Counted from the stretch's first letter, positions 53,709-63,241 are shown. The stretch: 64,000 bases of DNA from Thermogemmatispora tikiterensis (GCF_003268475.1 NZ_MCIF01000002.1:3890671-3954670); one strand, 5' to 3'. The notes: generated by a model from the sequence alone, not told the origin. Program-made: numbers and translations.

Positions 53709-54656
53709 TCAGGACCGCCCACTGACGGCGCAGTAAGCGCGCGCAATGCGAGCAGCCACACGAGCATTATTGAGCAGTAGCGCGCAATTAGCCCGCAGGC
53801 TAGCGCCTCCCGTGGTCTCAGCAATCTGGCCCAGCAAGAAAGGCGTCAGGGCGGCCCCGCTAATGCCCTGGGCCTCTGCCCTGGCCAGCGCCGCCGTGAT
53901 AGCCGCCTCCACCTGCTCGGCGGGCAGGGCTGCCTCCGCCGGCACCGGCGAGCACACGAGCAAACCAGCCAGGCCACATTCCCAATGTGTGCGGGCAATA
54001 GTGGCCGCCTGCACCTCATCGTCGACGCGCTGCTGCAAGCGCAGACCACTGCGCGGCGTATAGAAAGCTGGAAACTCATCCGTTTGCCAGCCGAGGACTG
54101 GCACCCCTTGCGTCTCCAAATACTCCAACGTACGGGGCAGGTCCAGAATAGCCTTGGCCCCGGCGCAGACCACCAGCACCGGCGTTCGACTCAGCTCCAT
54201 CAGATCGGCGGAGATATCCAGCGTACTCTCACCTCCACGATGCACGCCTCCGATACCGCCAGTGGCAAAGAAGCGGATACCGGCCAGATGGGCGCAGAGC
54301 ATCGTCCCGGAGACCGTCGTCGCCCCCAGCCGCCGACTCGCCAGCGCAAAAGCCAGATCGCGTCGACTCACCTTCAGCACATCCTGAGCCGTTGCCAGCT
54401 CCTCAAGGGCCGCTCTGTCAAGGCCGACCATAATTCGACCGGCGCGGATCGCAATTGTCGCCGGCACGGCTCCCTCCTCACGAACGGCCTCCTCCATAGC
54501 CAGGGCTGTCTCTATGTTGGTGGGATATGGCAGACCGTGAGCAATGACCGTGGATTCCAGAGCCACCAGCGGGCGGCCCTCGGCCAAGGCGTCGCGCACC
54601 GTGGGCGCAAGCAATAGATAACGATCAGCAGCAGCTGCTGCTGCAGAGAAAGGCAT
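53709..54656 (-). CDS. psuG: Pseudouridine-5'-phosphate glycosidase
   Basis: PsuG splits pseudouridine 5'-phosphate into uracil and ribose 5-phosphate (reversibly), part of pseudouridine catabolism. The protein has 315 residues from the ATG of MPFSAAAA. The catalytic region ALESTVIAHGLPYP, the KVSRRDLA segment, ATGGIGGVHRGGE, and the Schiff-base Lys in CAGAKAILDLPRTLE are conserved. NNARVAARIA is near the C-terminus. The partner kinase gene psuK is not adjacent. A GTG four codons upstream overlaps the ribosome-binding site, so ATG is preferred. Confidence 0.95.
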   Translation of the reverse strand: MPFSAAAAAADRYLLLAPTVRDALAEGRPLVALESTVIAHGLPYPTNIETALAMEEAVREEGAVPATIAIRAGRIMVGLDRAALEELATAQDVLKVSRRDLAFALASRRLGATTVSGTMLCAHLAGIRFFATGGIGGVHRGGESTLDISADLMELSRTPVLVVCAGAKAILDLPRTLEYLETQGVPVLGWQTDEFPAFYTPRSGLRLQQRVDDEVQAATIARTHWECGLAGLLVCSPVPAEAALPAEQVEAAITAALARAEAQGISGAALTPFLLGQIAETTGGASLRANCALLLNNARVAARIARAYCAVSGRS

Positions 54657-54740
54657 GCTCTCCCTCACCTCAACTAGCTAAGCTAACATGGGCGGGTGCC
54701 GCGCTCAGCAATCCTGGGGCGGATAGAGACGTTCTCTCGC

Positions 54741-55955
54741 TCAGGAGCTGGCGGGTGTCTCCTCGCCCCCTACCGGGTTTGGAGCCTGGAGCGCCAGTTG
54801 ACGGATCAAGCCCGCCAACAAGGCCCCACGCAGCACCAGCGAAGGAACGCGCAAAAATTCCTCGCGCAACACATGCATTTTCCCTCCCACTGGTCCGAGG
54901 CTATCCAGAGTTGGAAGGCCGGTCTGCATCAAGAGATTGGCATCCGAGACCCCCCCCTTGGCCTCAGCCACCAGCTCCAGGCCGAGAGCCTGTGCCTCCA
55001 GACGTGCCACTGCCACCAAAGCCCGCACCTGGGGAGTTGCCTGGTAAGGAAGGCGGCCTCGAGTGCGTGTCAGGTAAGCTCGTGTGCCAGGCACACTGGA
55101 GCAAGCGGCGATCTGCTCCAGGGCCTCGGCGGCGGCCTCCAGTCCCTCTTGAGTATAGGCCCGCACCGAAATCCAGCAACGGGCCATCTCGGGCACCACA
55201 TTGAGCAGCTCACTGCTACCGAGCCGCGTCACATTAAAGGTCACCCCTGGTAGAAGCGTATGCAGGTGATCGATTGCCACAATCTTATGGGCCAGCTCAA
55301 TGACCGCCGAGCGGCCCCGATGTGGCTCAGCTCCCGAATGGGCTGCCTGGCCACTGATCTCCAGCAGATAGCGGTCAGCGCCTTTGCGTGCCTCCGTAAT
55401 GATCTCTGGCGAGCGTGTAGGCTCCAGCACCAGGCCGACGTCAGCCTGGCGGGCCAGCTCCCGAAGGAGCGGAGCGCTCGATGGCGATCCCATCTCCTCA
55501 TCGCCGTTGAAGACCAGGCAGATCTCCCCGAAGTCCGCAAAGTGCGACTCCAGCAGAGCGCGCAGGCTATAGAGAGCCATGATGACGCCCGACTTCATAT
55601 CAATCACGCCGGGACCGAAAGCCAGCTCGCCATCACGGCGGAAAGGGCAGGCCAGCGCGGAGCCTGGAGCATAGACAGTATCGACATGGCCCACCAGCAG
55701 GAAGCGCCTACCCTCGCCGGGGCGGCTTCCGCGGAGGCGGGCCACCAGATGAGGTCCATACTGGCCACCATCGTGAAGAGTCACCGAGCAACCGAGCGCT
55801 TCCAACCAGGAGCGGAGGTAGCCCATAATGCGTGTGACCCCCTCGACCTGGCCAGTACCCGAATCGATATTGACCAGCAGGGCCAGCCGCTGCAGCATCT
55901 CCTCCTCGTAGTGCTGCAGGGTCGTGAGGTAGGCTTGCGAGAATGTAACTGACAT
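54741..55955 (-). CDS. M20 family metallopeptidase (carboxypeptidase G2/ArgE/DapE type)
   Basis: A two-zinc peptidase or deacylase of 404 residues. Zinc-ligand motifs are LLVGHVDTVY, FGPGVIDMKSG and NGDEEMGSPSS (the Glu-Glu pair includes the general base). The dimerisation domain starts near SGQAAHSGAEPHRGRSAV. A late 'GGVSDANLLMQTGLPTLD' matches the CPG2 subgroup, which cleaves C-terminal Glu or related amides. The start ATG has only a weak upstream site. It is 85 bases upstream of psuG on the same strand. Confidence 0.9.
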   Translation of the reverse strand: MSVTFSQAYLTTLQHYEEEMLQRLALLVNIDSGTGQVEGVTRIMGYLRSWLEALGCSVTLHDGGQYGPHLVARLRGSRPGEGRRFLLVGHVDTVYAPGSALACPFRRDGELAFGPGVIDMKSGVIMALYSLRALLESHFADFGEICLVFNGDEEMGSPSSAPLLRELARQADVGLVLEPTRSPEIITEARKGADRYLLEISGQAAHSGAEPHRGRSAVIELAHKIVAIDHLHTLLPGVTFNVTRLGSSELLNVVPEMARCWISVRAYTQEGLEAAAEALEQIAACSSVPGTRAYLTRTRGRLPYQATPQVRALVAVARLEAQALGLELVAEAKGGVSDANLLMQTGLPTLDSLGPVGGKMHVLREEFLRVPSLVLRGALLAGLIRQLALQAPNPVGGEETPASS

Positions 55956-56327
55956 AGTACCTGTTCAAGTGAACCAGGGCCAGAGACGAGAACCGAACTG
56001 GCCACAGCGAGAGAGAATAGCGCGAGAGGCGCCGCGCAGTTGCTCTTATTGTATCGTCCACAGCGGAGCGGCTGCAAGCCAGGTTAGTCAGATCGAGCGG
56101 GAAAAAGGAGTTGGCGGGCGGGCACCGGTTGCCAAGGAGAGCGTCGCGCCGAGATGAGGGCGTCGATATGAGCCACGAGTGCGAGGGGGTAGGGAAGAGA
56201 AAAGAGAGCGAGGAGATCTTACCTGGGCCGGGTCCAGACGGGCCTGTTCCTGGAGAAGGGCAAGGATACAGACAGCCAGGCCAAAGCAAGAACAACCAGT
56301 CAAGGCAGGTGGAGGCGCTGTACCAGC
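55956..56327. other. Intergenic region between the M20 peptidase and sigma-like factor genes
   Basis: A 372-base stretch with no gene. No strong promoter or terminator was seen. Confidence 0.4.
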
Positions 56328-57011
56328 TTAAGCGGCCTGAGCGCGCAGCTGGCCCTGAACAATGCGAGCGAGGCGCTTATAGGCCAGACTCAGCAGAGAA
56401 GCATGGCGTCCGCGCTCCGCCGGGTCGGCGGGCAACTCGCGCTGATACTGCCGCAGATCGATGCCGACCTCCAGAAAGGCACGCTGGAGCGCCGTGGGCT
56501 GCGGACCAAAATGCATGCGGTTGGCCAGGTCCATGAGAAGAGCGGTGCGCTGCTTCTCAGGAAAGTTGACAATCTCGTGCGCCAGGAAAGAGAACAGCCA
56601 TTCCTCGAAGACATGATCGAGGACAGCCTCGAACTGATCGGGGCCGGAGGGGAGTGAACTGGCGCGCTGAGCGGCGTAATCTCGCTGTATAATATAGATG
56701 AGGCAATGGTCGCGGCGCCAGAGATCGCGGAAACAATTGTAGGCCACGATCAGGCCCAGGTGCTCTAGCGAATCGATAGGTGCCACCTCTCCTCGTTCAG
56801 CTCGTCGTGCGTAGTTCAGCAGGCGCATCATTGTCTCCTGGACGATGTCGGTCACGATCTCATCGCGTTGCCTTGACCAGGAAGAGAGAGAGGAAGAGTG
56901 GACCCAGTGAGCCACTCTGGGGCGCAGGATGCAATAGAGCTGTTCCCAGGGCATGTCGCTGCCAGGGGCCTCGGGAGAGCTGCGGCAGGAAGAAACCGAA
57001 CGCAGAGTCAT
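56328..57011 (-). CDS. ECF-like RNA polymerase sigma factor
   Basis: The protein has 227 residues from the ATG of MTLRSVSS, preceded by AAAGGA eight bases upstream. Residues about 20-95 resemble sigma-70 region 2 (WEQLYCILRPRVAHWVHSS ... DIVQETMMRLLNYARR ... IVAYNCFRDLWRRD). A later 'NFPEKQRTALLMDLANRM' resembles the start of region 4, but the final helix-turn-helix is weakly conserved. It would redirect RNA polymerase to a small regulon. No anti-sigma gene is adjacent. A divergent regulator gene starts 590 bases away. The divergence from typical ECF factors makes function uncertain. Confidence 0.75.
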   Translation of the reverse strand: MTLRSVSSCRSSPEAPGSDMPWEQLYCILRPRVAHWVHSSSLSSWSRQRDEIVTDIVQETMMRLLNYARRAERGEVAPIDSLEHLGLIVAYNCFRDLWRRDHCLIYIIQRDYAAQRASSLPSGPDQFEAVLDHVFEEWLFSFLAHEIVNFPEKQRTALLMDLANRMHFGPQPTALQRAFLEVGIDLRQYQRELPADPAERGRHASLLSLAYKRLARIVQGQLRAQAA

Positions 57012-57280
57012 AAGCGCTTCCTTTCGCCTCTGACCAGCAGAGGTTAGTCTACGCACAAGAATCGCGAAGAGGGCCTCCGGGCAAAGCGAGCGAGCGAGCG
57101 AGCCGCTCTGGAGCAAGCCGAAGCGAGCCAGGCGAGTGCGCCGCGGTGACCCGGAGGCGCTGAGCACCTTCCCCTCTTGATCCCTGCCACGCCAGCGAGC
57201 TATCGCTCCCTGAACCAGGAGAAGGAGCTGAATATAAAGAAATCTGGGAAAGGCTAAAGATAATCTTAGTATGCATCAGT

Positions 57281-57310
57281 AGTATACAGCAGAAAACTTC
57301 TTTCTGTCAA
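57281..57310 (-). promoter_or_regulatory. Promoter for the sigma-like factor gene
   Basis: On the minus strand TTGACA (57310-57305), an 18-base spacer and TATACT (57286-57281). The leader to the ATG at 57011 is about 260 bases. Confidence 0.7.
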
Positions 57311-57338
57311 GAGGAGTCTTCCTTAAAAGTCATAAAAG

Positions 57339-57367
57339 TTGACATAGAGCTAAGGTTTCGTTATAAT
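57339..57367 (+). promoter_or_regulatory. Perfect-consensus sigma-70 promoter for the MerR-GAF-GGDEF gene
   Basis: TTGACA (57339-57344), exactly 17 bases, TATAAT (57362-57367). All twelve positions match the consensus. Such a perfect promoter before a regulator gene suggests repression or a need for strong constitutive transcription. Confidence 0.85.
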
Positions 57368-57602
57368 AGAGACATGGGAGCATAGGGACGGTAGAATGTT
57401 TGTCATTGTTACGACGTTTGCAGCACTTGCGCAGCGCATTGTAGGTGGAGAGGGTGCGGGGTGGTTGCCCTCGCGCGTATCCCGTTGTCAGTTCAAGCGT
57501 GTGCGAGCGGGCGTATCTGCTCTTCTGCTTGCTTGCTAGCTCGCTTGCCGCTGTTGGAGAAGGAAGGACGCTTTGCCTGGTGAACCAGGAGAGGAGGACA
57601 GG

Positions 57603-59846
57603 ATGGATGATCGCGTGCTCCAGAGCATTCGCAAGCATCTGCAGCAGCCAGAGACCTGGGAGAGGATTCGGGGCTATCTGCAGCTCGTCAGCGAGAAGTT
57701 GACGGTGACGATCGGTGAGGCTGCCCAGCTCTTCGATTTTACGGAAAACCAGCTGCGCGATTGGGAAGAGCGAGGTCTGCTTCGTCCTCTGCGCTCTCGC
57801 CCGAATACTGGTCAGCGGCGCTATCCACCCACCGAATTGGAGAAGCTGGCGATCATTCGCGATCTGATCAATGCTGGTTACCCACCTGGAGCTATTCCCC
57901 TCAATATTGCGGAACTCTGGCATTCGCTCGGGCCTGCCAGCTTCAATGGAGGAGGCAATGCCGGGGCTGGCGTTGGTGGCCAGGCGGCTACTGCCTCTTT
58001 GCCGCTTGATCGGCGCGTGGCTCAGACGGACAGCGCCCTCCTCTGGCGCTATTTTGCCAGTCAGGCTCTTCATCATGCTTTGTTGTTACTCTGTGAGGAT
58101 CTCTCTCGCAGCCATGCGGCGATTCTTTTGCCACGTCGCGCTCCCGACGATGGCCGACTCGGGCAACCGCGCCTGCCCGAGGAGCTGGCCCGACTGGGCG
58201 AGTCACTGATCGGCTGGCTCAGTCATGGTCGCTCCCTTCACCTCTTTCTTGAGGCTGCCCCCGCCTTCGAGTATCCCAGCGATTTCCGCGTTCAGCCCCT
58301 GCTAGCCGAGGGAGAAAGCTGGCCCGCCGATCCTACCTTGCTTGTCGTTCCTCGCCAGATGCACTCGTTGAACCTGCAGCGCCCGGTTGTCCATCTTGTG
58401 CGCCGCCTGCTAGCCCCGCTCTATGCCTGTGCCGCTCAATGGACAACCTATTTCGCTCCTGATCTGCGCAACTGGCTCTATCCCGCGCGCGCCTTTCCCA
58501 GGGGCATAGATCCCTCCGATACCGTGCTCAATGGCCTGATGGATCTGATCATTGCTTTGGGAGGCCAGACGCCCGCGGGTGATGATCGCTGGCATTGTTG
58601 TTGCCTGATGATGCCTGAAGATCCAGCGGCCCCTCCAGGACAACAGGTCCTGATGGTAATGGCCTGCAGCCGCAATTCGCCCCATCGGGCAGGCCAATCG
58701 CGTATCTTCCCCAATGAAAGCCATGTTTATTTCCGCGCGCTGCGCTGCCCCTATCTCCTCTATCGCCCTCACCTGGCAATCCGCGACAGCGCGGGCCTCT
58801 CGCAATGGCCTGAGCGCTTTAGCGGTGCTGGCTCGGCAGTGGCCATCCCCATTGGCTGTCAATCTGGGCCTGCTCTCGGAGTCCTCTATGTCTTCGCGAT
58901 TACTCAGGAGGCCTTTTCTGAGGATGATCTGCGCTTGCTGCGCCTCATGGGCTTGATCGTGGAAGACCTGCTCTTGCTCTATCGGGCCAGACTCGAGGCC
59001 ATGCAAGGTCTGGAGCAGCTGGTGAAGGCGCCCGAGGTCGTGAATGACTCCTTTATCAACTTCCTCTCTGAGAATGAGTTTATCCGTGATCTGGAGATCT
59101 TGCTGGCACACTTGCAGCAAGAGAGTGCTCTGGCTGGAGATGGGGCCGTGAGGGCCGGAGCGGAAGCGAATCATGAGCGACAGGAAGAACACTTGTCTGC
59201 TGCTGTCTCGAAGGGTTCTCCCTCCGCAGTGGACCCTGGAGCCGCGGAGTTGCTCTATCTCTTTCCGCTACGCGAGGCGGGCGAATTGGAGACCCTTTCG
59301 ATTATTGCCCTCGATATTGACAACCAGAGCCAGATAGTCCGTCGCTATGGGGAGCTGGCGCTGCGCAATCTGACTCAGGCCATCGGCCAGCGCATTCAGC
59401 GGCAGCTCGTCGATTGCCGCCTCTACCATATCTATGGTGGACGCTTTTATCTGCTCCTCAAGAATATTTCTTTAGAACGGGCGCGGCAGATCGCGCAAAC
59501 CCTTCGCCAGGCCCTGCGGCGTCCCTATCGGGTCGAACTTCTGCAACAGTCGGTCTGGCAGTTGGAGCCGCCCGAGACCAGCGTGGAGCTGCCAGATGTG
59601 AGCGTGCGTCTCGGGGTGACGCTCTATCTGCGGGCGAAGCTGATCGAGCTGCTCCAGCGCTATGCCGCTGCTCCAACCTCGACCCTGGCTGAGGTGCGCA
59701 GCCTGATTGTCGGCGACCTTGATCAGGCCCTCAATCTGGGTCAGGAGGAGGGCGGCGATTGCGTGATCAGCTGGGACCCCCAGGCTGAGGACCGTGGCCC
59801 CCATGTTCGACGCTTTATCCGGCTGGCGTCCCCCAACGGCTTGTGA
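57603..59846 (+). CDS. MerR-type HTH, GAF-like and degenerate GGDEF regulator
   Basis: The protein has 747 residues from the ATG of MDDRVLQSI, preceded by GAGGAGGACAGG. A MerR-like winged helix (about 37-105: TIGEAAQLFDFTENQLRDWEERGLL ... GQRRYPPTELEKLAIIRDLI) is followed by a long middle region ending in a GAF-like domain (about 400-470, with GVLYVFAITQEAFSEDDLRLLRLMG). A GGDEF-like fold lies at about 560-680 (LSIIALDIDNQSQIVRRYGE), but its signature is YGGRF (611-615) instead of GG(D/E)EF. It therefore probably cannot make cyclic di-GMP. The role may be nucleotide or signal sensing coupled to DNA binding; that is inference. It is divergent from the sigma-like factor gene. Confidence 0.84.
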   Translation: MDDRVLQSIRKHLQQPETWERIRGYLQLVSEKLTVTIGEAAQLFDFTENQLRDWEERGLLRPLRSRPNTGQRRYPPTELEKLAIIRDLINAGYPPGAIPLNIAELWHSLGPASFNGGGNAGAGVGGQAATASLPLDRRVAQTDSALLWRYFASQALHHALLLLCEDLSRSHAAILLPRRAPDDGRLGQPRLPEELARLGESLIGWLSHGRSLHLFLEAAPAFEYPSDFRVQPLLAEGESWPADPTLLVVPRQMHSLNLQRPVVHLVRRLLAPLYACAAQWTTYFAPDLRNWLYPARAFPRGIDPSDTVLNGLMDLIIALGGQTPAGDDRWHCCCLMMPEDPAAPPGQQVLMVMACSRNSPHRAGQSRIFPNESHVYFRALRCPYLLYRPHLAIRDSAGLSQWPERFSGAGSAVAIPIGCQSGPALGVLYVFAITQEAFSEDDLRLLRLMGLIVEDLLLLYRARLEAMQGLEQLVKAPEVVNDSFINFLSENEFIRDLEILLAHLQQESALAGDGAVRAGAEANHERQEEHLSAAVSKGSPSAVDPGAAELLYLFPLREAGELETLSIIALDIDNQSQIVRRYGELALRNLTQAIGQRIQRQLVDCRLYHIYGGRFYLLLKNISLERARQIAQTLRQALRRPYRVELLQQSVWQLEPPETSVELPDVSVRLGVTLYLRAKLIELLQRYAAAPTSTLAEVRSLIVGDLDQALNLGQEEGGDCVISWDPQAEDRGPHVRRFIRLASPNGL

Positions 59847-60225
59847 CCTGCCTGCCAGGCTCCTCTGTCTGACGGGCGGGCCACGCTGCCCATTCATCCA
59901 GGCTCGCCCGTCAGTTCCTTTGCGCGCTCTCTCTCTGGCCGTCCCGCGCGAGCATGGCCTGCAGTCCTCCCTCTCCCCTGTCGTCTATCCATCCCTCTTC
60001 TACAACGAATTTTTTGGCTTCCCGCTCTGATAACGGTACCGCAAGCGCTTCCTGCGGCGATTGACGGCGAAAAGTTCTCCCCCTGAGACGTTATACTCAT
60101 GTGAAAGTGCTATTTAAAGGCAAAGGCTGTAACACAAGAAGCCCGTGCTTGATCCTTCACTTCGTTATACAAGACGACTGTGGAGGGGGCGCGGGAACCC
60201 GTGAGGTTGGAAAGGAGTTGGTATG

Positions 60226-60876
60226 ATGGCGCTCAAAGTATTGCTCCTCGGAAGACCGGGCAGCGGCAAGACGACAGCCGCTCACTATTTTCTCCAACGT
60301 GCTGCCGTGGCCGGTCTGCGGGCCACGCATGTCGACGACTATGATCTGCTGGAAGAGAAATGCCAGGCCGACGCAGAGCAGCGTCGCTTTCGGCCATTGA
60401 TCGTGAATGGTCGCTACTGTGGCTTCGATGTGCTGGACTTCGGCGTCATGGATGAGGTGCTGCTTGAGGCTGAGGCCCGCGTTGAGCAGCATCTTGCCCG
60501 CTATCCTGACAACGGTCTGGCCATGCTCGAATTCGCGCGCGACGATTACCTCCATGCCCTCCACCTGTTCAGCCCCCGCTTTCTGCGCGATGCCCGGCTG
60601 CTCTACTTTCGCATCGATGTGGAGACGGCCATTCAGCGCGTGCGCCAGCGCTACTGCCAGACTGGTTGTCAGCTTGTCTCGGAGCAGATTCTCCGCAGCT
60701 ATTACCGCGATGATGGCTTCGTCGACCAGCTCTCTCTGATTAAAAAGGATTTTTCCTTGAATCAGACTATAGAAATTTGTGACAATAACGAAACTTTGCA
60801 ACTATTTTTACAGCGCCTGGATCGCTTCTTTGAGCTGCTCTTGAGGCAAGAGGCCAAGGCCGGTCTGATCTGCTAA
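60226..60876 (+). CDS. P-loop kinase-like ATP-binding protein, unknown substrate
   Basis: The protein has 216 residues from the second of two adjacent ATGs (60223 and 60226), where AAAGGAG is better spaced. Walker A is GRPGSGKTTAAHYF (about 8-21). HVDDYDLLEEK could be the metal-coordinating or lid part, and a later FRIDVETAIQRVRQRY resembles the lid arginine region of small-molecule kinases. It is like adenylate/NMP or uridine kinases in outline, but no substrate-specific motif was recognised. A TTATACT box (60091-60097) is upstream. Confidence 0.8.
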   Translation: MALKVLLLGRPGSGKTTAAHYFLQRAAVAGLRATHVDDYDLLEEKCQADAEQRRFRPLIVNGRYCGFDVLDFGVMDEVLLEAEARVEQHLARYPDNGLAMLEFARDDYLHALHLFSPRFLRDARLLYFRIDVETAIQRVRQRYCQTGCQLVSEQILRSYYRDDGFVDQLSLIKKDFSLNQTIEICDNNETLQLFLQRLDRFFELLLRQEAKAGLIC

Positions 60877-61051
60877 TGCTCAATCCTGCGTCGCGCTCCT
60901 GGCGGCTGGGCCAGCGTGCTCGCTGGAGCGAGCCGGGCACGGCTTGAGTTGAGCGCAGCGGGTCCAGGAAGGTAAGCCACACTGTGGTCTCCCTGGACCC
61001 GTCACCCGTGAGGGAGGTGAGGACGGCCATTCGCTCCCTGATGGTGGTATG

Positions 61052-62323
61052 TCAGGCGTTCACTGTTCTTGGCTGGAAGCGGAAAAGGGCCAGGCCGAGG
61101 ATGAAGCAGAGGAGGCCGTAGATGATCAAAGCCAGAACGTTGGGCAGCACCTCGGCCAGCGTACGCCCACTGATCATCAGACCATTGAGAGCCTCCATTG
61201 CCCAGGCCACGATGCCCACGTGAGCCACCATCTGCAGCCATTGTGGCTCTAACCACAGTGGCCACCAGGCGCCGCCAATGGCTGACGTTGTCAAGGTGAC
61301 AATGGTCAGCACCAGGGGCAGTTGGCGCCGCGTTCGAACCAGCGAGACCAGCAGAATGCCGAAGCCGGTCATGGCAAAGCTGGTGACCACCAGCAAGATG
61401 ATTACTCCAGGCCAATTGCTGACGTGCAGCTTAAAGAGGAAGCTGCCGACCGCGAAGAGCATGAGAAGCTGCAACATGGTCACCAGGAACTGCGTGAGGA
61501 GCTTGCCACCAAGCAGGGCGTAGCGCTGCACTGGGGCGACCAGCAGACGGCGCAGGGTGCCGCTCTCCCGCTCCTCCAGGATGCTACCCGCCACCGCCTG
61601 CAGACCAAAGAGGGCAAAGAGAATGGCGTAGCCAGGCAGGGTCACATCGAATACATTGACCTGGGGCGGGACATTGCCGGCGTGCAGACTGGCCACCTGA
61701 GCTGGCGGCACAACCTTGAGGCTCGCCGCCCCTACCCGGCTGGCGATCGTCTGCGGGTCGACGCTGCCTGGCTCGCAATGATTGCCCGGCTGCTGGCAGA
61801 GGCGTTCAACCTCCTGAATAGCGGCGCTGCCTGCGAAGGTTGCCGTAGCCAGCTGCCCTACAGTGCTCGTGACCAGGTTCTGAATAACGGCGCTGCTCGG
61901 GTCGTTGCTGCTGGGAATCGTATAGATCTGTACCAGGTTCTGCGTTGGCTCACCGCGGGCGGCGGCCTGCTGCAACCTGGCTGTCGTTCCTGCCGGGATC
62001 ACTACGCCAGTCACAGAACCCTGTCCTTGAGAAACGGCCTGCTGCACACCGGCGGCGTCGCTGTAACGCGTCAACTTGATGGTCAGCTGAGAGCTGTGCT
62101 GATCCAGGGCCTTTAAAACCGCCTGACCGACCAGGCCGTGATCCTGATCGCTGACCGCTACCTGGATCGTAATAGTGTTCTGGCCGCCTCCATAGACGCT
62201 GCCGAGGGCGAAGCCGACCGTGGCAACAAGTATCAGCGGGACCAACAGCATCAAGATCAGCGACGATCGGTCTCTGAGGATCTGTAGCAAATCTTTTCGT
62301 AAGATCGAGAACATGGCTCGCAT
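61052..62323 (-). CDS. ABC-2 type exporter permease with large extracytoplasmic loop
   Basis: The protein has 423 residues. The first membrane helix (about 20-40) is followed by a large outside domain (about 42-215, rich in Gln/Ala). Five further helices begin at about 225 (VTLPGYAILFALFGLQAVAGS) and include the ABC2 signature EERESGTLRRLLVAPVQR. This is the YhgE/NodJ-like or YbhR/YadH arrangement in which the loop may contact outer or membrane partners. The ATP-binding protein gene lies just upstream on the same strand. The substrate is unknown. Confidence 0.92.
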   Translation of the reverse strand: MRAMFSILRKDLLQILRDRSSLILMLLVPLILVATVGFALGSVYGGGQNTITIQVAVSDQDHGLVGQAVLKALDQHSSQLTIKLTRYSDAAGVQQAVSQGQGSVTGVVIPAGTTARLQQAAARGEPTQNLVQIYTIPSSNDPSSAVIQNLVTSTVGQLATATFAGSAAIQEVERLCQQPGNHCEPGSVDPQTIASRVGAASLKVVPPAQVASLHAGNVPPQVNVFDVTLPGYAILFALFGLQAVAGSILEERESGTLRRLLVAPVQRYALLGGKLLTQFLVTMLQLLMLFAVGSFLFKLHVSNWPGVIILLVVTSFAMTGFGILLVSLVRTRRQLPLVLTIVTLTTSAIGGAWWPLWLEPQWLQMVAHVGIVAWAMEALNGLMISGRTLAEVLPNVLALIIYGLLCFILGLALFRFQPRTVNA

Positions 62324-62407
62324 AGCCGCTCCATCCTCCTATCTAGCCGTATAAGGCGCCAATGAATGAGGTGCCATCCCAGGCAAGGCCTGGCTGGCCG
62401 ACCGGGG

Positions 62408-63241
62408 CTAGAGATCACGCAAGGTCTTGCCCGTCAACTGGATGAACAGTTCCTGCAGTCCGTGGGGACGATAGGCGGCACGTGTCTGATCACGCATGGC
62501 CAGAAGCTGCTCCAGCGTCCCCAGAGCGATGATGTGCCCCTCGTCCATAATGGCGATGCGCTGACAGAGCCGCTCGGCCTCCTCCATATAGTGGGTGGTA
62601 TAGAGGATGGTTGTGCCACTGGCGGCCAGCTTTTCAATGTTCTCGAAGATGTGCTCGCGCGACTGAGGATCAACGCCGACGGTTGGCTCATCGAGGAGCA
62701 AGACCCGCGGGTGGTGCATCAGGGCGACGGCAAAATTGAGCCGGCGCAGCATCCCACCAGAAAAGTTCTTCAAAGGCTCCTTACGGCGCTCATAGAGGCC
62801 AACAAAATGCAGCACTTCCTCGGCTCGCCCACGGCGCTCGGAGGCGGGCGTGCCGTAGAGCGAGGCAAAGAAATCGAGGTTCTCCAGAGCGTTCAGATCT
62901 CGATAGAGGGCGATCTCCTGGGGCACTACCCCCAGCAGGCGCTTGACAGTCTGGGACTCGCGTCTTACAGAGTGACCGCAGATCAGGGCCTCTCCCTCGT
63001 CCGCTGGCAGGTAGCCGCAGAGGATATTGATGATGGTGCTCTTGCCAGCTCCGTTCGGCCCGAGCAGACCAAAGATCTCGCCTTCCTTGATACTAAAGGA
63101 GACACCCTTGACAGCCTCCAGTTTGCCGAAACGCTTGACGAGGTTGCGCACCTCGACAAGATGACCAGCCTCAGACCCGGCTGTCGCCGCCGGCGTGGTA
63201 CGGGCCTCTGCCCTGAAACGTGTCTCTTGCTCATCTGTCAC
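62408..63241 (-). CDS. ABC transporter ATP-binding protein
   Basis: The nucleotide-binding subunit for the permease encoded 84 bases downstream; 277 residues. Walker A GPNGAGKST, Q-loop VVPQEIALY, signature NFSGGMLRRL, Walker B VLLLDEPTVGVD and the switch His in LYTTHYMEEAERL are present. The N-terminal 25 residues (EQETRFRAEARTTPAATAG) are extra. GGGAG lies six bases before the ATG. Family analogy is to multidrug or lantibiotic-type ABC-2 exporters. Confidence 0.95.
   Translation of the reverse strand: MTDEQETRFRAEARTTPAATAGSEAGHLVEVRNLVKRFGKLEAVKGVSFSIKEGEIFGLLGPNGAGKSTIINILCGYLPADEGEALICGHSVRRESQTVKRLLGVVPQEIALYRDLNALENLDFFASLYGTPASERRGRAEEVLHFVGLYERRKEPLKNFSGGMLRRLNFAVALMHHPRVLLLDEPTVGVDPQSREHIFENIEKLAASGTTILYTTHYMEEAERLCQRIAIMDEGHIIALGTLEQLLAMRDQTRAAYRPHGLQELFIQLTGKTLRDL

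Larger units (their letters stand above)
57012..57602. other. Divergent regulatory region between the sigma-like factor and MerR-GAF-GGDEF genes
   Basis: About 590 bases holding two strong divergent promoters (57281-57310 minus; 57339-57367 plus) whose -35 boxes are less than 30 bases apart. The plus leader of about 230 bases contains a possible 47-codon frame (ATG at 57396) without a good ribosome-binding site. Confidence 0.55.
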
